Positions 8,149 to 17,615 are shown, counted from the first letter of the stretch. The stretch is 64,000 nt of DNA from Mucilaginibacter endophyticus (GCF_003351025.1 NZ_QPCG01000011.1:62001-126000), one strand, 5' to 3'. Made by a program: numbers and translations. The notes: generated by a model from the letters alone, not told the origin.

Positions 8149-8925
8149 ATGGAATTAAAAGATCTGAAAGGGAAAAGAGCACTGGTTACCGGTGGTACGA
8201 AAGGTATTGGTAAAGCAATTGCAGATGAATTAGCGGCAGCCGGCGCAGAAGTGATCGTAAGCGCCAGGACAAAACCGGAAACGACGCTTCATCATTTTAT
8301 CGCGGCTGACCTGACCGACGCTGATCAGGTTACAGCGCTTGCTCGGGAAATTATCAATACGTATGGTGGCATAGATATTTTGATCAATAACGTTGGTGGG
8401 CTGACTACTCCCGGTGGTGGTCATAGCGCGCTGTCTGATGCTCACTGGCAGCAGGAATTAAATCTCAACCTGATCTCCGCTACCCGGCTTGACAGGATAT
8501 TGCTGCCGCAAATGATCGAACAAAAAAAAGGCGTGATCATCCATATTTCATCTGTCGCCGGTAAACAGGCGCTTTGGAATCTGAATATGGCATATGCGGT
8601 ATCCAAAGCCGCACTGAACAGTTATAGCAAAGCTTTGGCAACTGAACTGGCCGATAAAGGCGTTCGTGTGCTGACCGTTGCACCGGGCGCTACGCGAACA
8701 GAACCGATGGTAAAATTTTTAAATGACTACGCAACCTCTGCCGGCATCACGCCGGAAGAGGGAATGAAACAGCTAATGGCGCAGACCGGTGGTATTCCGA
8801 TGGGTCGCATGGCCGAGCCGGAAGAAGTGGCACAGCTCGTGCACTTTTTGGTATCTCCGTCTGCTGCCTATCTGACAGGGACGATCTACGCAATCGACGG
8901 TGGTTCTCTGCCGGTAGTGGCGTAA
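8149..8925 (+). CDS. SDR family oxidoreductase
   Basis: A 258-residue classical SDR. TGGTKGIGKAIA near residue 17 is the NAD(P) motif, NNVGG follows in the fourth strand region, catalytic Ser is in HISSVAGK, and YAVSKAALNSYSK carries Tyr/Lys. The C-terminus ends with TGTIYAIDGGS. It is paired with the upstream TetR gene and its operator. It is a paralogue of the SDR at 11578-12360. The substrate is unknown. Confidence 0.88.
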   Translation: MELKDLKGKRALVTGGTKGIGKAIADELAAAGAEVIVSARTKPETTLHHFIAADLTDADQVTALAREIINTYGGIDILINNVGGLTTPGGGHSALSDAHWQQELNLNLISATRLDRILLPQMIEQKKGVIIHISSVAGKQALWNLNMAYAVSKAALNSYSKALATELADKGVRVLTVAPGATRTEPMVKFLNDYATSAGITPEEGMKQLMAQTGGIPMGRMAEPEEVAQLVHFLVSPSAAYLTGTIYAIDGGSLPVVA

Positions 8926-8980
8926 CAAAATCTGGCAGCCACGCTTTGAGGCACTCATAATATTCATTAAGTGCATGATA

Positions 8981-9012
8981 AAGTCCGGTCGTTACGACCG
9001 GACTTTATTTTT
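8981..9012. terminator. Bidirectional terminator between SDR and MFS genes
   Basis: AAGTCCGGTC (8981-8990) pairs perfectly with GACCGGACTT (8996-9005) around a 5-nt loop, followed by a T-rich run. It serves the convergent SDR (plus) and overlaps the stop of the MFS gene (minus). Confidence 0.7.
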
Positions 9013-10405
9013 TATCCAATCTTTTCCAGCACAATATTGCTGCAACTCCTAAAGACAGCGCTATGGCTGAGGCAGATATGCTGAAGCCCGACTTAATTTC
9101 AGATGCGCTTGCGCCATCTGGCGCCAATGTAAAGAAAAGTCCCCCGATCAAAGCAACAAAGACCGCAGCGCTTATTTGAAAAGTGGCGCTTACCAGACCC
9201 GCTGCCAAGCCTGAAAAGCGCAGATCGACCTGATCGACATTTAGGCGCACCAGTGCGGGGACGGCAATTCCTTGTCCGAGCCCTATAATAAAGAGCGGTA
9301 TAAAAAGATAGGAAGTGATCCCATTCAGGGAAAGTCCAGCAGCGAAGAGCAGTCCGGTTACTTCCAGAATCATTCCAAAGGCTGCCGTTCGCGAACCCAA
9401 TCGGCTAACGATAGCCGGGCTACACCAGGGGCCGAGGAAGAAACCGATTCCGAGTGGTAGAATGGCTAAACCTGTCGCCAGCGTGTCGTGACCTAGGGCA
9501 CCCTGCTCATATACAGCAAAGATCAGGAAGAAAGATGCCAGGGCGTAAAAAAAGAAGGCTGCAGCCACATTCTTTCGTAATCCGCCTTTCATCAATAAGG
9601 ATGGATAAATCAATGGCGAGGCACCTCTTAACTCCTTTTTCTTTTCGTAACGCCAGAATACTGTTAGCAAAGGTATACTTGTTATCAGCAGGATTATGCA
9701 CCACCACGGCCAGTGCTTTTCGCGTCCCTCGATAAGCGGAAGCACAAAGGCCAATAGCCCGGCAGCGAGCAATATGGCACCCGGAATGTCCAACACTTCA
9801 GACTTTTCAGCACGATTTTCCCTCAATAAAAGGGAAGCGGCCGGTACAGCAAGCACGATTACCGGCAAATTGATGAGGAAAACACTTCGCCAGCCCAGGT
9901 CAAACAGGTTAGCCGATACCAGCACGCCACCCAACAATTGTCCGGCTACAGACGCGAGGCCGAAAGTTGCCCCATAAAAGCTAAGGGCCCGGTTCTTTTC
10001 CTGCGCAGGAAAAATAGCATGAATAGATGCCAGCGACTGCGGGCCCATGATAGCTGCCATCACACCTTGTAATAACCTACCCGCCACTAATACCGCCGGA
10101 GACGGTGCAAAACCGCATAAGGCAGATGCTATTCCGAAGCCGAACATGCCAAAAATGAACACCCGCTTCCTTCCGTATATATCCCCTAACCGGCCACCCA
10201 GTATCAGTGAGACGGCATATGCAGCAGCGTAGACGGACACGACCAATTGGGAATCGGCCGGGGAGGCATGGAGATTGGTACGAATAGCAGGTAATGCTAC
10301 ATTAACGATAAAAAAATCCAGCGGTGGTAAAAATGTACCGGTCAGCAATACCGCCAGCGCCATCCACCGGCGAGGGTCAACAATATTTCGTTCCATTGAT
10401 TCCAT
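9005..10405 (-). CDS. MFS drug/solute transporter
   Basis: A 466-residue polytopic protein with 12-14 predicted helices. It has the MFS motif A region GGRLGDIYGRKRVF after helix 2 and LLQGVMAAIMGPQSLA in helix 4. The N-terminus LPPLDFFIVNVALPAI resembles the drug:H+ antiporter-2 (DHA2) group. It probably exports a toxic compound. The TetR gene at 10470-11045 lies upstream on the same strand, and both promoters share a 17-bp element. Family is firm, substrate unknown. Confidence 0.85.
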   Translation of the reverse strand: MESMERNIVDPRRWMALAVLLTGTFLPPLDFFIVNVALPAIRTNLHASPADSQLVVSVYAAAYAVSLILGGRLGDIYGRKRVFIFGMFGFGIASALCGFAPSPAVLVAGRLLQGVMAAIMGPQSLASIHAIFPAQEKNRALSFYGATFGLASVAGQLLGGVLVSANLFDLGWRSVFLINLPVIVLAVPAASLLLRENRAEKSEVLDIPGAILLAAGLLAFVLPLIEGREKHWPWWCIILLITSIPLLTVFWRYEKKKELRGASPLIYPSLLMKGGLRKNVAAAFFFYALASFFLIFAVYEQGALGHDTLATGLAILPLGIGFFLGPWCSPAIVSRLGSRTAAFGMILEVTGLLFAAGLSLNGITSYLFIPLFIIGLGQGIAVPALVRLNVDQVDLRFSGLAAGLVSATFQISAAVFVALIGGLFFTLAPDGASASEIKSGFSISASAIALSLGVAAILCWKRLDKK

Positions 10406-10435
10406 TGAATTTACTTGTTCTTTATATCTATAACC

Positions 10436-10452
10436 AACCTATCGTTCCAAAA
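10436..10452. promoter_or_regulatory. TetR-type operator before the MFS gene
   Basis: AACCTATCGTTCCAAAA occurs here, about 30 bp upstream of the MFS start. The identical 17 bases recur at 11066-11082 just upstream of the tetR gene. Confidence 0.6.
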
Positions 10453-10469
10453 TAGATCAAAAAAAATTA

Positions 10470-11045
10470 TCAACGAATCACATTGATTATAAAATCCGTC
10501 AATTGATACAATCGTTTTTTATCGTTAAAAAGAAGATCAGCATTCCATAATGATGCAAAATTGGAAACTATGAAATAAGCCAGTAAAGTAGGATCCTTCT
10601 CTGCAGAAAGGTCGCCTTCCTGTTGCGCCTTAATAAATAAACTCTCAAAAAGCTTCAGAGAATTATTGGCTTGTTGTTTAAGCAGTCGGTTTACATCTTC
10701 GTCTATACGGGAAAGCTCAAAAGTTGAATTGATCGATAAACAGGTTTTCGTATCAATCAATATAGTTTTAACAACATCTTTGATGATAGCAATAGCCGAT
10801 TCGATAGCGGACACTCCTTTACCGGCGGAATTTTGGTAGCTTAATTCTTTTTCCTGGATATAATCATTCAGGCATTTCAAAAAAAGATCGTGCTTATTGC
10901 CAAAGCTGTCGTAAATGCTGCTCCTGTTTATAGCTAACGCGTCTACCAAATCATTCATGGTGGTGGCCTGGTAACCCTTTTCCCAAAAAAGATCACGAGC
11001 CAGCCTTAGCTTATCCTGATAATCAAACTCTTTGTTTCTTGGCAC
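10470..11045 (-). CDS. TetR/AcrR family regulator
   Basis: A protein of about 190 residues with HTH LFWEKGYQATTMNDL and INRSSIYDSFGNKHDLF, then a helical effector domain. A TTG at 11051 is in frame, but GTG at 11045 gives the usual MPRNKEFDYQDK start. A TACATTTG -7-type box at 11049-11056 (minus strand) would start RNA almost at that GTG, so a leaderless message is possible. It probably represses itself and the MFS transporter through the shared 17-mer. Confidence 0.8.
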   Translation of the reverse strand: MPRNKEFDYQDKLRLARDLFWEKGYQATTMNDLVDALAINRSSIYDSFGNKHDLFLKCLNDYIQEKELSYQNSAGKGVSAIESAIAIIKDVVKTILIDTKTCLSINSTFELSRIDEDVNRLLKQQANNSLKLFESLFIKAQQEGDLSAEKDPTLLAYFIVSNFASLWNADLLFNDKKRLYQLTDFIINVIR

Positions 11046-11065
11046 AGTCAAATGTAAAAATAAAA

Positions 11066-11082
11066 AACCTATCGTTCCAAAA
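11066..11082. promoter_or_regulatory. TetR-type operator before tetR
   Basis: This is an exact second copy of AACCTATCGTTCCAAAA (see 10436-10452). It lies between the -7-type box and the -33 region of the tetR gene, a position where binding would block transcription. Confidence 0.6.
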
Positions 11083-11233
11083 CAATTTTTTCATTTATAG
11101 ATTATAGTATGTCATAGCCAATTTTGGGATGATGGCTAAGAGAGCCACCATCTAAAACAGTTAAAACATTTGTCTTTAAAAAAATCTTGTTCAAAATGCA
11201 AAAGAACGGCTAATTTTAGCCGTTCTTTTGCAT

Positions 11234-11557
11234 TTATCCTGTAACTTTTAATGCGTGGATCAGTCCATCAATTATTTCTAAACGATAGCTCAGCACGGTA
11301 GAGCTGCCTTCAAATTTCCCCGAAGTATTTGCCTTTAAAATGTTTTCCGTTCCTTTTTCTTCAAAGCCGACCGGCTGTATGGTAGCCTCGTATCGAGCGT
11401 TGGCGTCCGCGATCCAGAGTTCTATCTCTTTTCGCCCTTTGTGCGTTTTGCCTTCGTCATAAACCACGGCTGTTTCTGAAAAACAGTTTGCATAAGCAAC
11501 GCTATCAAAGTTATTTTGTGTTTTTACTAAATCTGATACTACTTTTGGTAAGTTCAT
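11234..11557 (-). CDS. SnoaL/NTF2-like small protein
   Basis: A 107-residue cytoplasmic protein with the SnoaL-like pattern: VVSDLVKTQNNFDSVAYANC, then FSETAVVYDEGKTHKGRKEI and a final strand RLEIIDGLIHALKV. It lies 20 bp downstream of the SDR start-to-stop unit at 11578-12360 on the same strand, so the pair is probably one transcript. Such proteins often accompany SDRs of unknown substrate. No catalytic residue can be assigned. Confidence 0.7.
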   Translation of the reverse strand: MNLPKVVSDLVKTQNNFDSVAYANCFSETAVVYDEGKTHKGRKEIELWIADANARYEATIQPVGFEEKGTENILKANTSGKFEGSSTVLSYRLEIIDGLIHALKVTG

Positions 11558-11577
11558 TATTTAATATTTTGTGTTTA

Positions 11578-12360
11578 TTAAATTGTCGGTACCGTTCCGC
11601 CGTCAATAACGAAATTTGTTCCTGTTAAGTAATTGGCTCTTGGCGACACCAAAAAGCCAACCAGTTCGGCTACCTCTGCAGGTTCGGCAGGCCTGCCGTA
11701 AGGTATGCCGCCCAAGGCATCCATCACACTTTGCTGAGCTTCTTCTACGGTGCTGTTTGCATTTCTTGCAATCTCGCCCAACCAGGCTATTGATGCCGTT
11801 GTATTGATCCATCCCGGCGAAACAGTCAGCACGCGGACACCTTTTGGTGTAACTTCTTTCGATAAACTTTTACTGTAATTGATCAATGCTGCCTTTGAAG
11901 CTGCGTAGGGCAGGGTAGAGTCATATAACGGCAGTATACCCTGGATGGAAGCGATGTGGATAATAACCCCACTTTTCCGGTCAATCATTTGTGGTAAAAA
12001 TCCCCTGTCGAGCCTGACAGTAGCCAGTAAATTGGCTTGCAGCGTTGATTCCCAGTCCTCATCATTCAATGCCGCAAAACCGCCGGCAGGTGTTGATGAA
12101 CCACCCAGGTTGTTGACCAGGATATCCAGCCTGCCATTGGCCCCAAGCACTTCGTTAATTACTTTTTGTGCATCATCTGCCTTGCTCAGATCGGAAGGAA
12201 TAAAATGCAGGCTGCCGTTATCTTTTTCGGGCGTATTTCTTGCTGTTATAATTACCGTTGCACCAGCTTGTAGCAGCCTTTCTGCAATAGCCTTTCCGGC
12301 GCCTTTGGTGCCTCCTGTTACCAGGGCAATTTTGCCTGATAGCTCATTTTGATAATCCAT
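11578..12360 (-). CDS. SDR family oxidoreductase
   Basis: A 260-residue classical SDR. It has TGGTKGAGKAIAERL near residue 16, NNLGGSSTPAGG, a Ser in HIASIQG, YAASKAALINYSK as the catalytic Tyr/Lys, and the C-terminal LTGTNFVIDGGTV. It is divergent from the HxlR gene at 12496, and the shared intergenic region has a GTAC-N15-GTAC element, so HxlR probably controls it. It is a paralogue of the SDR at 8149-8925. Confidence 0.88.
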   Translation of the reverse strand: MDYQNELSGKIALVTGGTKGAGKAIAERLLQAGATVIITARNTPEKDNGSLHFIPSDLSKADDAQKVINEVLGANGRLDILVNNLGGSSTPAGGFAALNDEDWESTLQANLLATVRLDRGFLPQMIDRKSGVIIHIASIQGILPLYDSTLPYAASKAALINYSKSLSKEVTPKGVRVLTVSPGWINTTASIAWLGEIARNANSTVEEAQQSVMDALGGIPYGRPAEPAEVAELVGFLVSPRANYLTGTNFVIDGGTVPTI

Positions 12361-12400
12361 ATAGATTTTGTTTTAAATTTCTTTTGTGCAAATCTCTGAT

Positions 12401-12423
12401 GTACGTTAGCCCCTCACAAGTAC
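12401..12423. promoter_or_regulatory. Candidate HxlR operator GTAC-N15-GTAC
   Basis: Two GTAC half-sites separated by exactly 15 bases lie between the divergent SDR and hxlR genes. The same arrangement occurs at 24923-24945 between the other SDR/hxlR pair. A nearby ATAGGG...CCCCTAT dyad (about 12439-12461) may also matter. Confidence 0.5.
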
Positions 12424-12495
12424 GGAGTTACGATTCGGATAGGGATAAATTTTTCCCCTATTGCACAGATTTGGATATAGGTTTAGTTTTGCGTT

Positions 12496-12882
12496 ATGTA
12501 TGAAAGGAAAGTAATGCCGAACCTGAATTGTGGGCTCGACCTGATAGGTGAAGTTCTGTACGGCAAATGGAAAATACGCCTGCTTTGGTTTATCGATCAG
12601 GGGCATCAACGTCCGAGCGAACTGCAACGCAAAATTCCCGATGCATCACGCAGGGTTTTAAACATGCAGCTGAATGAATTGGAAAAACACGAACTGATTA
12701 CCAGAAAAATTTATCCCGTTGTACCGCCGAAAGTAGAATATAGCCTTACGGATTTTGGTAAGACGGTAATCCCCGTGATTGCCGCCTTAGGCCAGTGGGG
12801 CGATGAGCACGAAGACCGTTTACGCGATGTGATCTTAAAACAAATTTCGATTTCGGATTTGGACGAAAATCTAATTCGTTAA
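12496..12882 (+). CDS. HxlR family transcriptional regulator
   Basis: A 128-residue winged-helix regulator. It has the family Cys in the N-terminal part (LNCGLDLIGEVLYGKWK), IRLLWFIDQGHQRPSELQR, LNMQLNELEKHELITRKIY and the wing VPPKVEYSLTDFGKTV. HxlR members often sense electrophiles or oxidants through that Cys. It is divergent from an SDR gene that is its likely target. Confidence 0.88.
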   Translation: MYERKVMPNLNCGLDLIGEVLYGKWKIRLLWFIDQGHQRPSELQRKIPDASRRVLNMQLNELEKHELITRKIYPVVPPKVEYSLTDFGKTVIPVIAALGQWGDEHEDRLRDVILKQISISDLDENLIR

Positions 12883-12955
12883 GCTGTTGATCAAATTTTA
12901 ATTTATTGGTCAAGCCCCGTTTTATATCCGCTTAATGTTTTAGGCCCAACCGTTT

Positions 12956-13876
12956 TTAATTAAAAGACCGCCTGAATTCGACAGGTGAGAGGCTGGTCTT
13001 GGTCTTGAATAGTTTGCTGAAGGACTGAGGATGTTCAAAGCCTAACTGGTAAGCGATCTCGCTGACAGTAAGATCAGTTAAAGACAGTTTTTCCTTTGCT
13101 TTTTCAATCAGCTTATCATGTATATGTTGCTGGGTACTTTGTCCGGTTAGTACCTTGAGCATCACGCTTAGGTAGTTGGTTGAAACATTCAGCCGGTCTG
13201 CCACATATTGAACAGTCGGCAATCCCTGGCTTAGCATCTCGCTGTCACTGAGAAATTCGGCAAGGATATTTTCCAGTCGTTCCAGCAACTGCTGGTTGGC
13301 GATCTTCCGGGTAAGGAACTGCCGGTGATAAAACCTGTCGGCGTAGGTAAGAAGTAGTTCCAGCTGCGCGAGGATTACCGAATGGCTAAACTGGTCGAGG
13401 TTAGCCTGCGACTCCAACTGCATTTGCTGCATCAGGTTAATGATGATGTCTTCCTCTTTTTCAGAAACGAAAAGCGCTTCATGAACGGTATAACCGAAAT
13501 ACGCGTAATGTTTAATAGCGGCGGCAGCCGGGGTATTCCATAAAAAATCCGGGTGCACCAACAGCATCCAACCGCTATGCCGGATGGTTTCTCCGTTTTG
13601 AGGTTCAATGCCGAATACCTGACCAGGCGCAATAAAAAACATGATACCCGCATCAAAGTCATACGTTTGTTGCCCGTATTTTAGCTTGGCATTGAAATCC
13701 CTTTTTAGCGAAATGGAATAAAAATCGAACACTAAACTGAACCGCTCCGCAGATGGCAGCTGTTTAATTTCGGCGTAATTGATGATGCTGATCAGCGGGT
13801 GATGCGGCTGCGGTAACCGCATCAATCGGTGGTATTCGCTGATAGACTTTATACGATGTAGTGTTGGCTGGCGCAT
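12956..13876 (-). CDS. AraC family transcriptional regulator
   Basis: A protein of about 306 residues starting MRQPTLHRIKSISEYHR. The ATG at 13876 lies 1 bp after the stop of the upstream NmrA gene, so the two are tightly coupled. The C-terminal HTH contains LNVSTNYLSVMLK and TVSEIAYQLGFEHPQSFSKLF. It belongs to the same subgroup as the AraC genes at 484 and 15806. It likely controls the NmrA-like gene it follows. Confidence 0.85.
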   Translation of the reverse strand: MRQPTLHRIKSISEYHRLMRLPQPHHPLISIINYAEIKQLPSAERFSLVFDFYSISLKRDFNAKLKYGQQTYDFDAGIMFFIAPGQVFGIEPQNGETIRHSGWMLLVHPDFLWNTPAAAAIKHYAYFGYTVHEALFVSEKEEDIIINLMQQMQLESQANLDQFSHSVILAQLELLLTYADRFYHRQFLTRKIANQQLLERLENILAEFLSDSEMLSQGLPTVQYVADRLNVSTNYLSVMLKVLTGQSTQQHIHDKLIEKAKEKLSLTDLTVSEIAYQLGFEHPQSFSKLFKTKTSLSPVEFRRSFN

Positions 13877-13877
13877 A

Positions 13878-14786
13878 TTAATGACCTCCCGAATCCCCTT
13901 TGTTGTAGGCAGCCGCAAATTCGGGCGCATAATCTTCCAGTTTTATTTCGCCCAGGGCTGCCGGTTTGTGAAGATAATAATCTTCCCAGAATCTACCATG
14001 GCGGGCTGCCGCATACATTTCCACCAAACCCCTTGCAATAGCTGGCTGCATGCCAATTGTTTCCAACCCTTGCTGCACCTGGTCGTCAGGCACTACCAGC
14101 CATTGCAGATCAGGGCTGCCAATAGCTTCGCCAAGAATGGCTGCCGTTTCTGCTCCGGTACGCTCATCACTCGCCACATAACGAATGGTTGTTCCGGGTG
14201 TACTGCTTTGCAATTCTTCGGCGATGGTCGCTGCAATATCTTTGGGCGATACCCAGATTATCTTCTCATCACCATAATTGACCGCGATGGCACCTGCATT
14301 CCGGATGGCCGGAATGTAAGCTAATAAGTTATAATAGAACGAGGTGGGGCGCATGATAGAAAAAGCGGCGGTTGCAGCATCGCGTATGATGGCCTCCACT
14401 TCGTGGTATACCTGAATGATGCCATTACCCTGGTCCAGATGCGCGCCGATACTGCTCAGCAGCACTACCCGCTTAACACCTGCATGGCTGATGGCCTGCG
14501 CATAGCTTCGGGCTACCTGGCGCGTGTAGCCCGGCAGGTCGAGATCCTGGTTAAAATAGTTGGTTGGCGGTATCATGCAATACACCGCGTCTGCGTCGCG
14601 GAAGGCAGCAGAAAGAAATTCGGGATCGGTGACCGACCCAATGGCTGCCTTTGCGCCCAAAGCCTCAATCGCGGGCTGTTGAGCCTCACGGCTGCTGATT
14701 ACAGTCACCGCATGGCCCTTTTGGATCAATTTCTCTGTTAATGGTTTACTGATGTGCCCTAATGAGCCTGTTACAATGATCTTCAT
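13878..14786 (-). CDS. NmrA-like NAD(P)-binding protein
   Basis: An extended-SDR/NmrA protein of about 302 residues. The start at 14786 gives MKIIVTGSLGHISKPL with the N-terminal TGxxGxx motif. GVKRVVLLSSIGAH follows near residue 107. The canonical YxxxK is not evident, as usual for NmrA/NAD(P)H-azoreductase-like members, so it may sense the cofactor or reduce quinones. It is the first gene of a two-gene unit with the AraC regulator. Confidence 0.78.
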   Translation of the reverse strand: MKIIVTGSLGHISKPLTEKLIQKGHAVTVISSREAQQPAIEALGAKAAIGSVTDPEFLSAAFRDADAVYCMIPPTNYFNQDLDLPGYTRQVARSYAQAISHAGVKRVVLLSSIGAHLDQGNGIIQVYHEVEAIIRDAATAAFSIMRPTSFYYNLLAYIPAIRNAGAIAVNYGDEKIIWVSPKDIAATIAEELQSSTPGTTIRYVASDERTGAETAAILGEAIGSPDLQWLVVPDDQVQQGLETIGMQPAIARGLVEMYAAARHGRFWEDYYLHKPAALGEIKLEDYAPEFAAAYNKGDSGGH

Positions 14787-14888
14787 AGTTTTTGGTTTTG
14801 ATGATACAAAGATGTACCGATTCAAGAATTTCCACTTAGCCTAATCTTGCATCATTGTAGCCGATTCGTGTCGCGGGGCATATTTTGT

Positions 14889-15806
14889 TCAGTTCAAAGA
14901 TGATTTGAATTGAGCCGGGGATAACTGAGTTTTGATCTTGAACAAACGGCTGAACGATTGAGGATGTTCAAAACCTAATTGATAGGCTACTTCGCTTATG
15001 CTCAATGTAGTTGTCGCAAGCAATTCTTTCGATTTCTCGATGATACATTCATGGATGTGTTGTTGCGCGCTAAGTCCGGTAAGGGAGCGCAACATATCGC
15101 TCAGATAGTTAGGCGTATAATTTAATTGTTCGGCCAGGTGCTGCACTGTGGGTAAACCCTTGTTTGCAGATTCGTTGTTTTGAATATAACTGTTTAGTGC
15201 GGCCTCGAACTGCTGTAGCAAATCGCTCGTTGCTGCCTGCCTGGTCAGAAACTGGCGCTTGTAAAAACGTCTGGCGTAGGTTAACAAGAGCTCTATTTGG
15301 GCAATTACCAATTCCTGGCTGAAATCGTCTATGCGGCTGTTCAGCTCCTCTTCAATGATCTTAAAAATGGCTGTAACTGTTTTTCTTTCCTGTTCAGAAA
15401 GGTGAAGTGCTTCGTTTGATGAATATGAAAAAAAGCCATACTGCCTTACCTTGGCAGCAAGCGGATAACCCTGTAGAAAATCCTGGTGAAAGATCAGGGA
15501 ATAGCCCTCATTTCCTTTGTACATGGATGTGCTGCCAACCACCTGGTTAGGCGCGGTGAACACCATGCTTCCTTCGTCAAAATCGTAATAGCCCTGGCCA
15601 TACCTGAATTTACCACCCAGTTTTTCAATAAAGGATATTTTATATAACGAGGTAACATAGCTTACAGGTAAGCGGCTTAGATTGATCCGTTCATCGCGTG
15701 TATCAAAAAGGGTGATCAATGGATGCGTCGGTCCGGGCAGATCCAGCATACGGTGAACTTTTCTGATCGATTCTATTTTAGGGATCTTAGGCTTTTCCAT
15801 TTTCAT
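14889..15806 (-). CDS. AraC family transcriptional regulator
   Basis: A 305-residue AraC protein with an N-terminal IESIRKVHRMLDLPGPTHPLI segment, quoted in part as HRMLDLPGPTHPLI. The C-terminal HTHs are LNYTPNYLSDMLRSL and SISEVAYQLGFEHPQSFSRLF. It is closely related to the AraC proteins at 484 and 13876. It lies 77 bp downstream of the SDR at 15884-16645 on the same strand and probably forms an enzyme/regulator unit with it. Confidence 0.85.
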   Translation of the reverse strand: MKMEKPKIPKIESIRKVHRMLDLPGPTHPLITLFDTRDERINLSRLPVSYVTSLYKISFIEKLGGKFRYGQGYYDFDEGSMVFTAPNQVVGSTSMYKGNEGYSLIFHQDFLQGYPLAAKVRQYGFFSYSSNEALHLSEQERKTVTAIFKIIEEELNSRIDDFSQELVIAQIELLLTYARRFYKRQFLTRQAATSDLLQQFEAALNSYIQNNESANKGLPTVQHLAEQLNYTPNYLSDMLRSLTGLSAQQHIHECIIEKSKELLATTTLSISEVAYQLGFEHPQSFSRLFKIKTQLSPAQFKSSLN

Positions 15807-15883
15807 TATTAAAAGTAATAAATATGACCGGCACCTGTTTCAGCTGCCGGTCATTTGGACAATTAGTCTTCAGGATAAGTGCA

Positions 15884-16645
15884 TTACCAGGGTAATTTGC
15901 CTTCGGGGCCGGTAAAGCCGCCTGTCGGCCCGTCCGTTTCCAGGGCAACGCGCACCGGCTTGCGTGAGCCTACCTCAAGGCTGTCGGTACCTTGAAAGTT
16001 ATTGAGGGCTGTAGCGGTGTAGCCCGGACTGGTCGCGTTCACTTTGATGCCTTCTTTTTCCAACTCTAAGGCAAAGGCCAGCGTAACAGCGTTGAGGGCT
16101 GTTTTAGATGCTGCGTAGACGATACCGAAGTGTTCACGTGCCCAGCACTCCGGATCTGAGATCCAGGTCAACGAGCCCAGGCCGCTGGATACATTAACTA
16201 TGCGTGCTGCCGATGATCTTCGTAAAAGCGGCAATGCTGCCTGGGTAACAGCGATCACACCAAATACATTGGTTTCCCAAACAGTGCGTACTTCATCCAG
16301 CGATACATTTACGGCACGGCCGGTAGCCATTAGTTCCTCCGGGTTCTTAGGAGCGTTTCCACCGTGAGAAATACCTGCATTGTTCACCAACAGGTCGAGA
16401 CGGTCATATTCGCCGGTTATTTTTGCAATGGCTGCATGAATACTTTCCTGGTCTTTAACGTCCAACTGCACGGCTTTTGCATTATCTCCTATTGCGGCTG
16501 CTGCCTTTTCACCATTCTCTAATTTACGGGATCCCAGGTAAACTATGTAGCCATTAGCCGCAAGCGCTTTGGCTATCTCATTACCGACACCCTGATTAGC
16601 GCCGGTAACCAGCGCGATGAGTTGATTATTATTTTGATTTTCCAT
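15884..16645 (-). CDS. SDR family oxidoreductase
   Basis: A 253-residue SDR with TGANQGVGNEIAKAL, NNAGISHGG, catalytic Ser in NVSSGLGSL, and YAASKTALNAVTLA. The C-terminal part (TDGPTGGFTGPEGKLPW) resembles carbonyl-reductase-like SDRs. It is followed on the same strand by an AraC gene. The substrate is unknown. Confidence 0.85.
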   Translation of the reverse strand: MENQNNNQLIALVTGANQGVGNEIAKALAANGYIVYLGSRKLENGEKAAAAIGDNAKAVQLDVKDQESIHAAIAKITGEYDRLDLLVNNAGISHGGNAPKNPEELMATGRAVNVSLDEVRTVWETNVFGVIAVTQAALPLLRRSSAARIVNVSSGLGSLTWISDPECWAREHFGIVYAASKTALNAVTLAFALELEKEGIKVNATSPGYTATALNNFQGTDSLEVGSRKPVRVALETDGPTGGFTGPEGKLPW

Positions 16646-16877
16646 ACGATCAATGATTTTATTATTACAAAGTTCATGATCGCGGTTTGTGCAGTTTTAA
16701 CCAAATCAAGGATATTCATAACCTAATCATCGCCAATCCAAAATTTAGGCCTCCAATAATCTATGGGCTTCGCTTAATGATCTTATGTTCAGTAAGTTCG
16801 TATTTGTCTCCGGCGCATTCCGGGCAGAATTCAAAAAATAGGGCAGGAGCGCTTGAACTGAACTCTACATGCATCTC

Positions 16878-17615
16878 TCATAATTTCAGCCTCACCGCGA
16901 TCGTCGGGTACGCTTGCAACCTGTCGCTGGCGTCCAGAACATGGTAATATAAATTGATTTTCGACCCGATGGCGACGGCTTTTCTGAGCTTATACCAAAC
17001 CTGTGGTTCTGCAAAAAAGGAAATTTGTTTGCTGCGCAATCCCGAAGTAAGTTCATCGCCATGATTACGGTTTTGCGACCACAGGGAAAGGTCACCGGAA
17101 AACTCAGCCCTGTAATGAAACAGCCCCTGCCAGAAATAGAAAGAATAAGAAAGATCCCGGCTTGGTTTTTGATAAGCGGCATATTTCAGATCCAGCTCAC
17201 TGCTTACAAAGGCGGACCCCAGCTTAAACGGGTAGTTGATGCCAATGGAATACTTATTAACAATATAGTAGCTGTACTGAGGTGGGGCAGTTACTCCCAA
17301 TCCGCCTTCATATTGTACGTTGACATATAACTTAGGTTTCCACAAACGGAGCTGCTGGAAGACCTGCATGTAGACCTGGCTGATATTGGACTGGCTGCCT
17401 CCCAGATCCGCCTGTGTCTTGAGTAGAAAAGGGCCCAGGGTTTTAGGGATTTTACCCGTATCAGCATTTCTGAAATATTCAAAATAAAGCGTGGGGTAAT
17501 CTTTAGCCGAATGTTTCGGGTCGATCGTGTGCCGGAGGTCGTAATGGAGCTGCAGGGATTGGGCACAGGCCTTAGCATTGATGAAGATGAAGGATAACAC
17601 AAGAAATAGTTTCAT
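16878..17615 (-). CDS. DUF5020-type outer-membrane beta-barrel protein
   Basis: A protein of about 245 residues with a signal peptide (MKLFLVLSFIFINAKACAQ) and many alternating aromatic/polar strands: LQLHYDLRHTIDPK, YPTLYFEYFRNAD, then a C-terminal YPTIAVRLKL ending in a terminal-strand pattern. This fits a 10-12 strand outer-membrane barrel of the DUF5020/Tsx-like kind. The internal ATG at 17615 is preferred because the first 12 residues of the longer frame precede the signal peptide. The ligand is unknown. Confidence 0.65.
   Translation of the reverse strand: MKLFLVLSFIFINAKACAQSLQLHYDLRHTIDPKHSAKDYPTLYFEYFRNADTGKIPKTLGPFLLKTQADLGGSQSNISQVYMQVFQQLRLWKPKLYVNVQYEGGLGVTAPPQYSYYIVNKYSIGINYPFKLGSAFVSSELDLKYAAYQKPSRDLSYSFYFWQGLFHYRAEFSGDLSLWSQNRNHGDELTSGLRSKQISFFAEPQVWYKLRKAVAIGSKINLYYHVLDASDRLQAYPTIAVRLKL

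Noticed and set aside
13881..14324. Long frame antisense to the NmrA-like gene
   Set aside because: Lies opposite a well-supported gene with no motif of its own; similar shadows occur opposite most GC-rich genes here.
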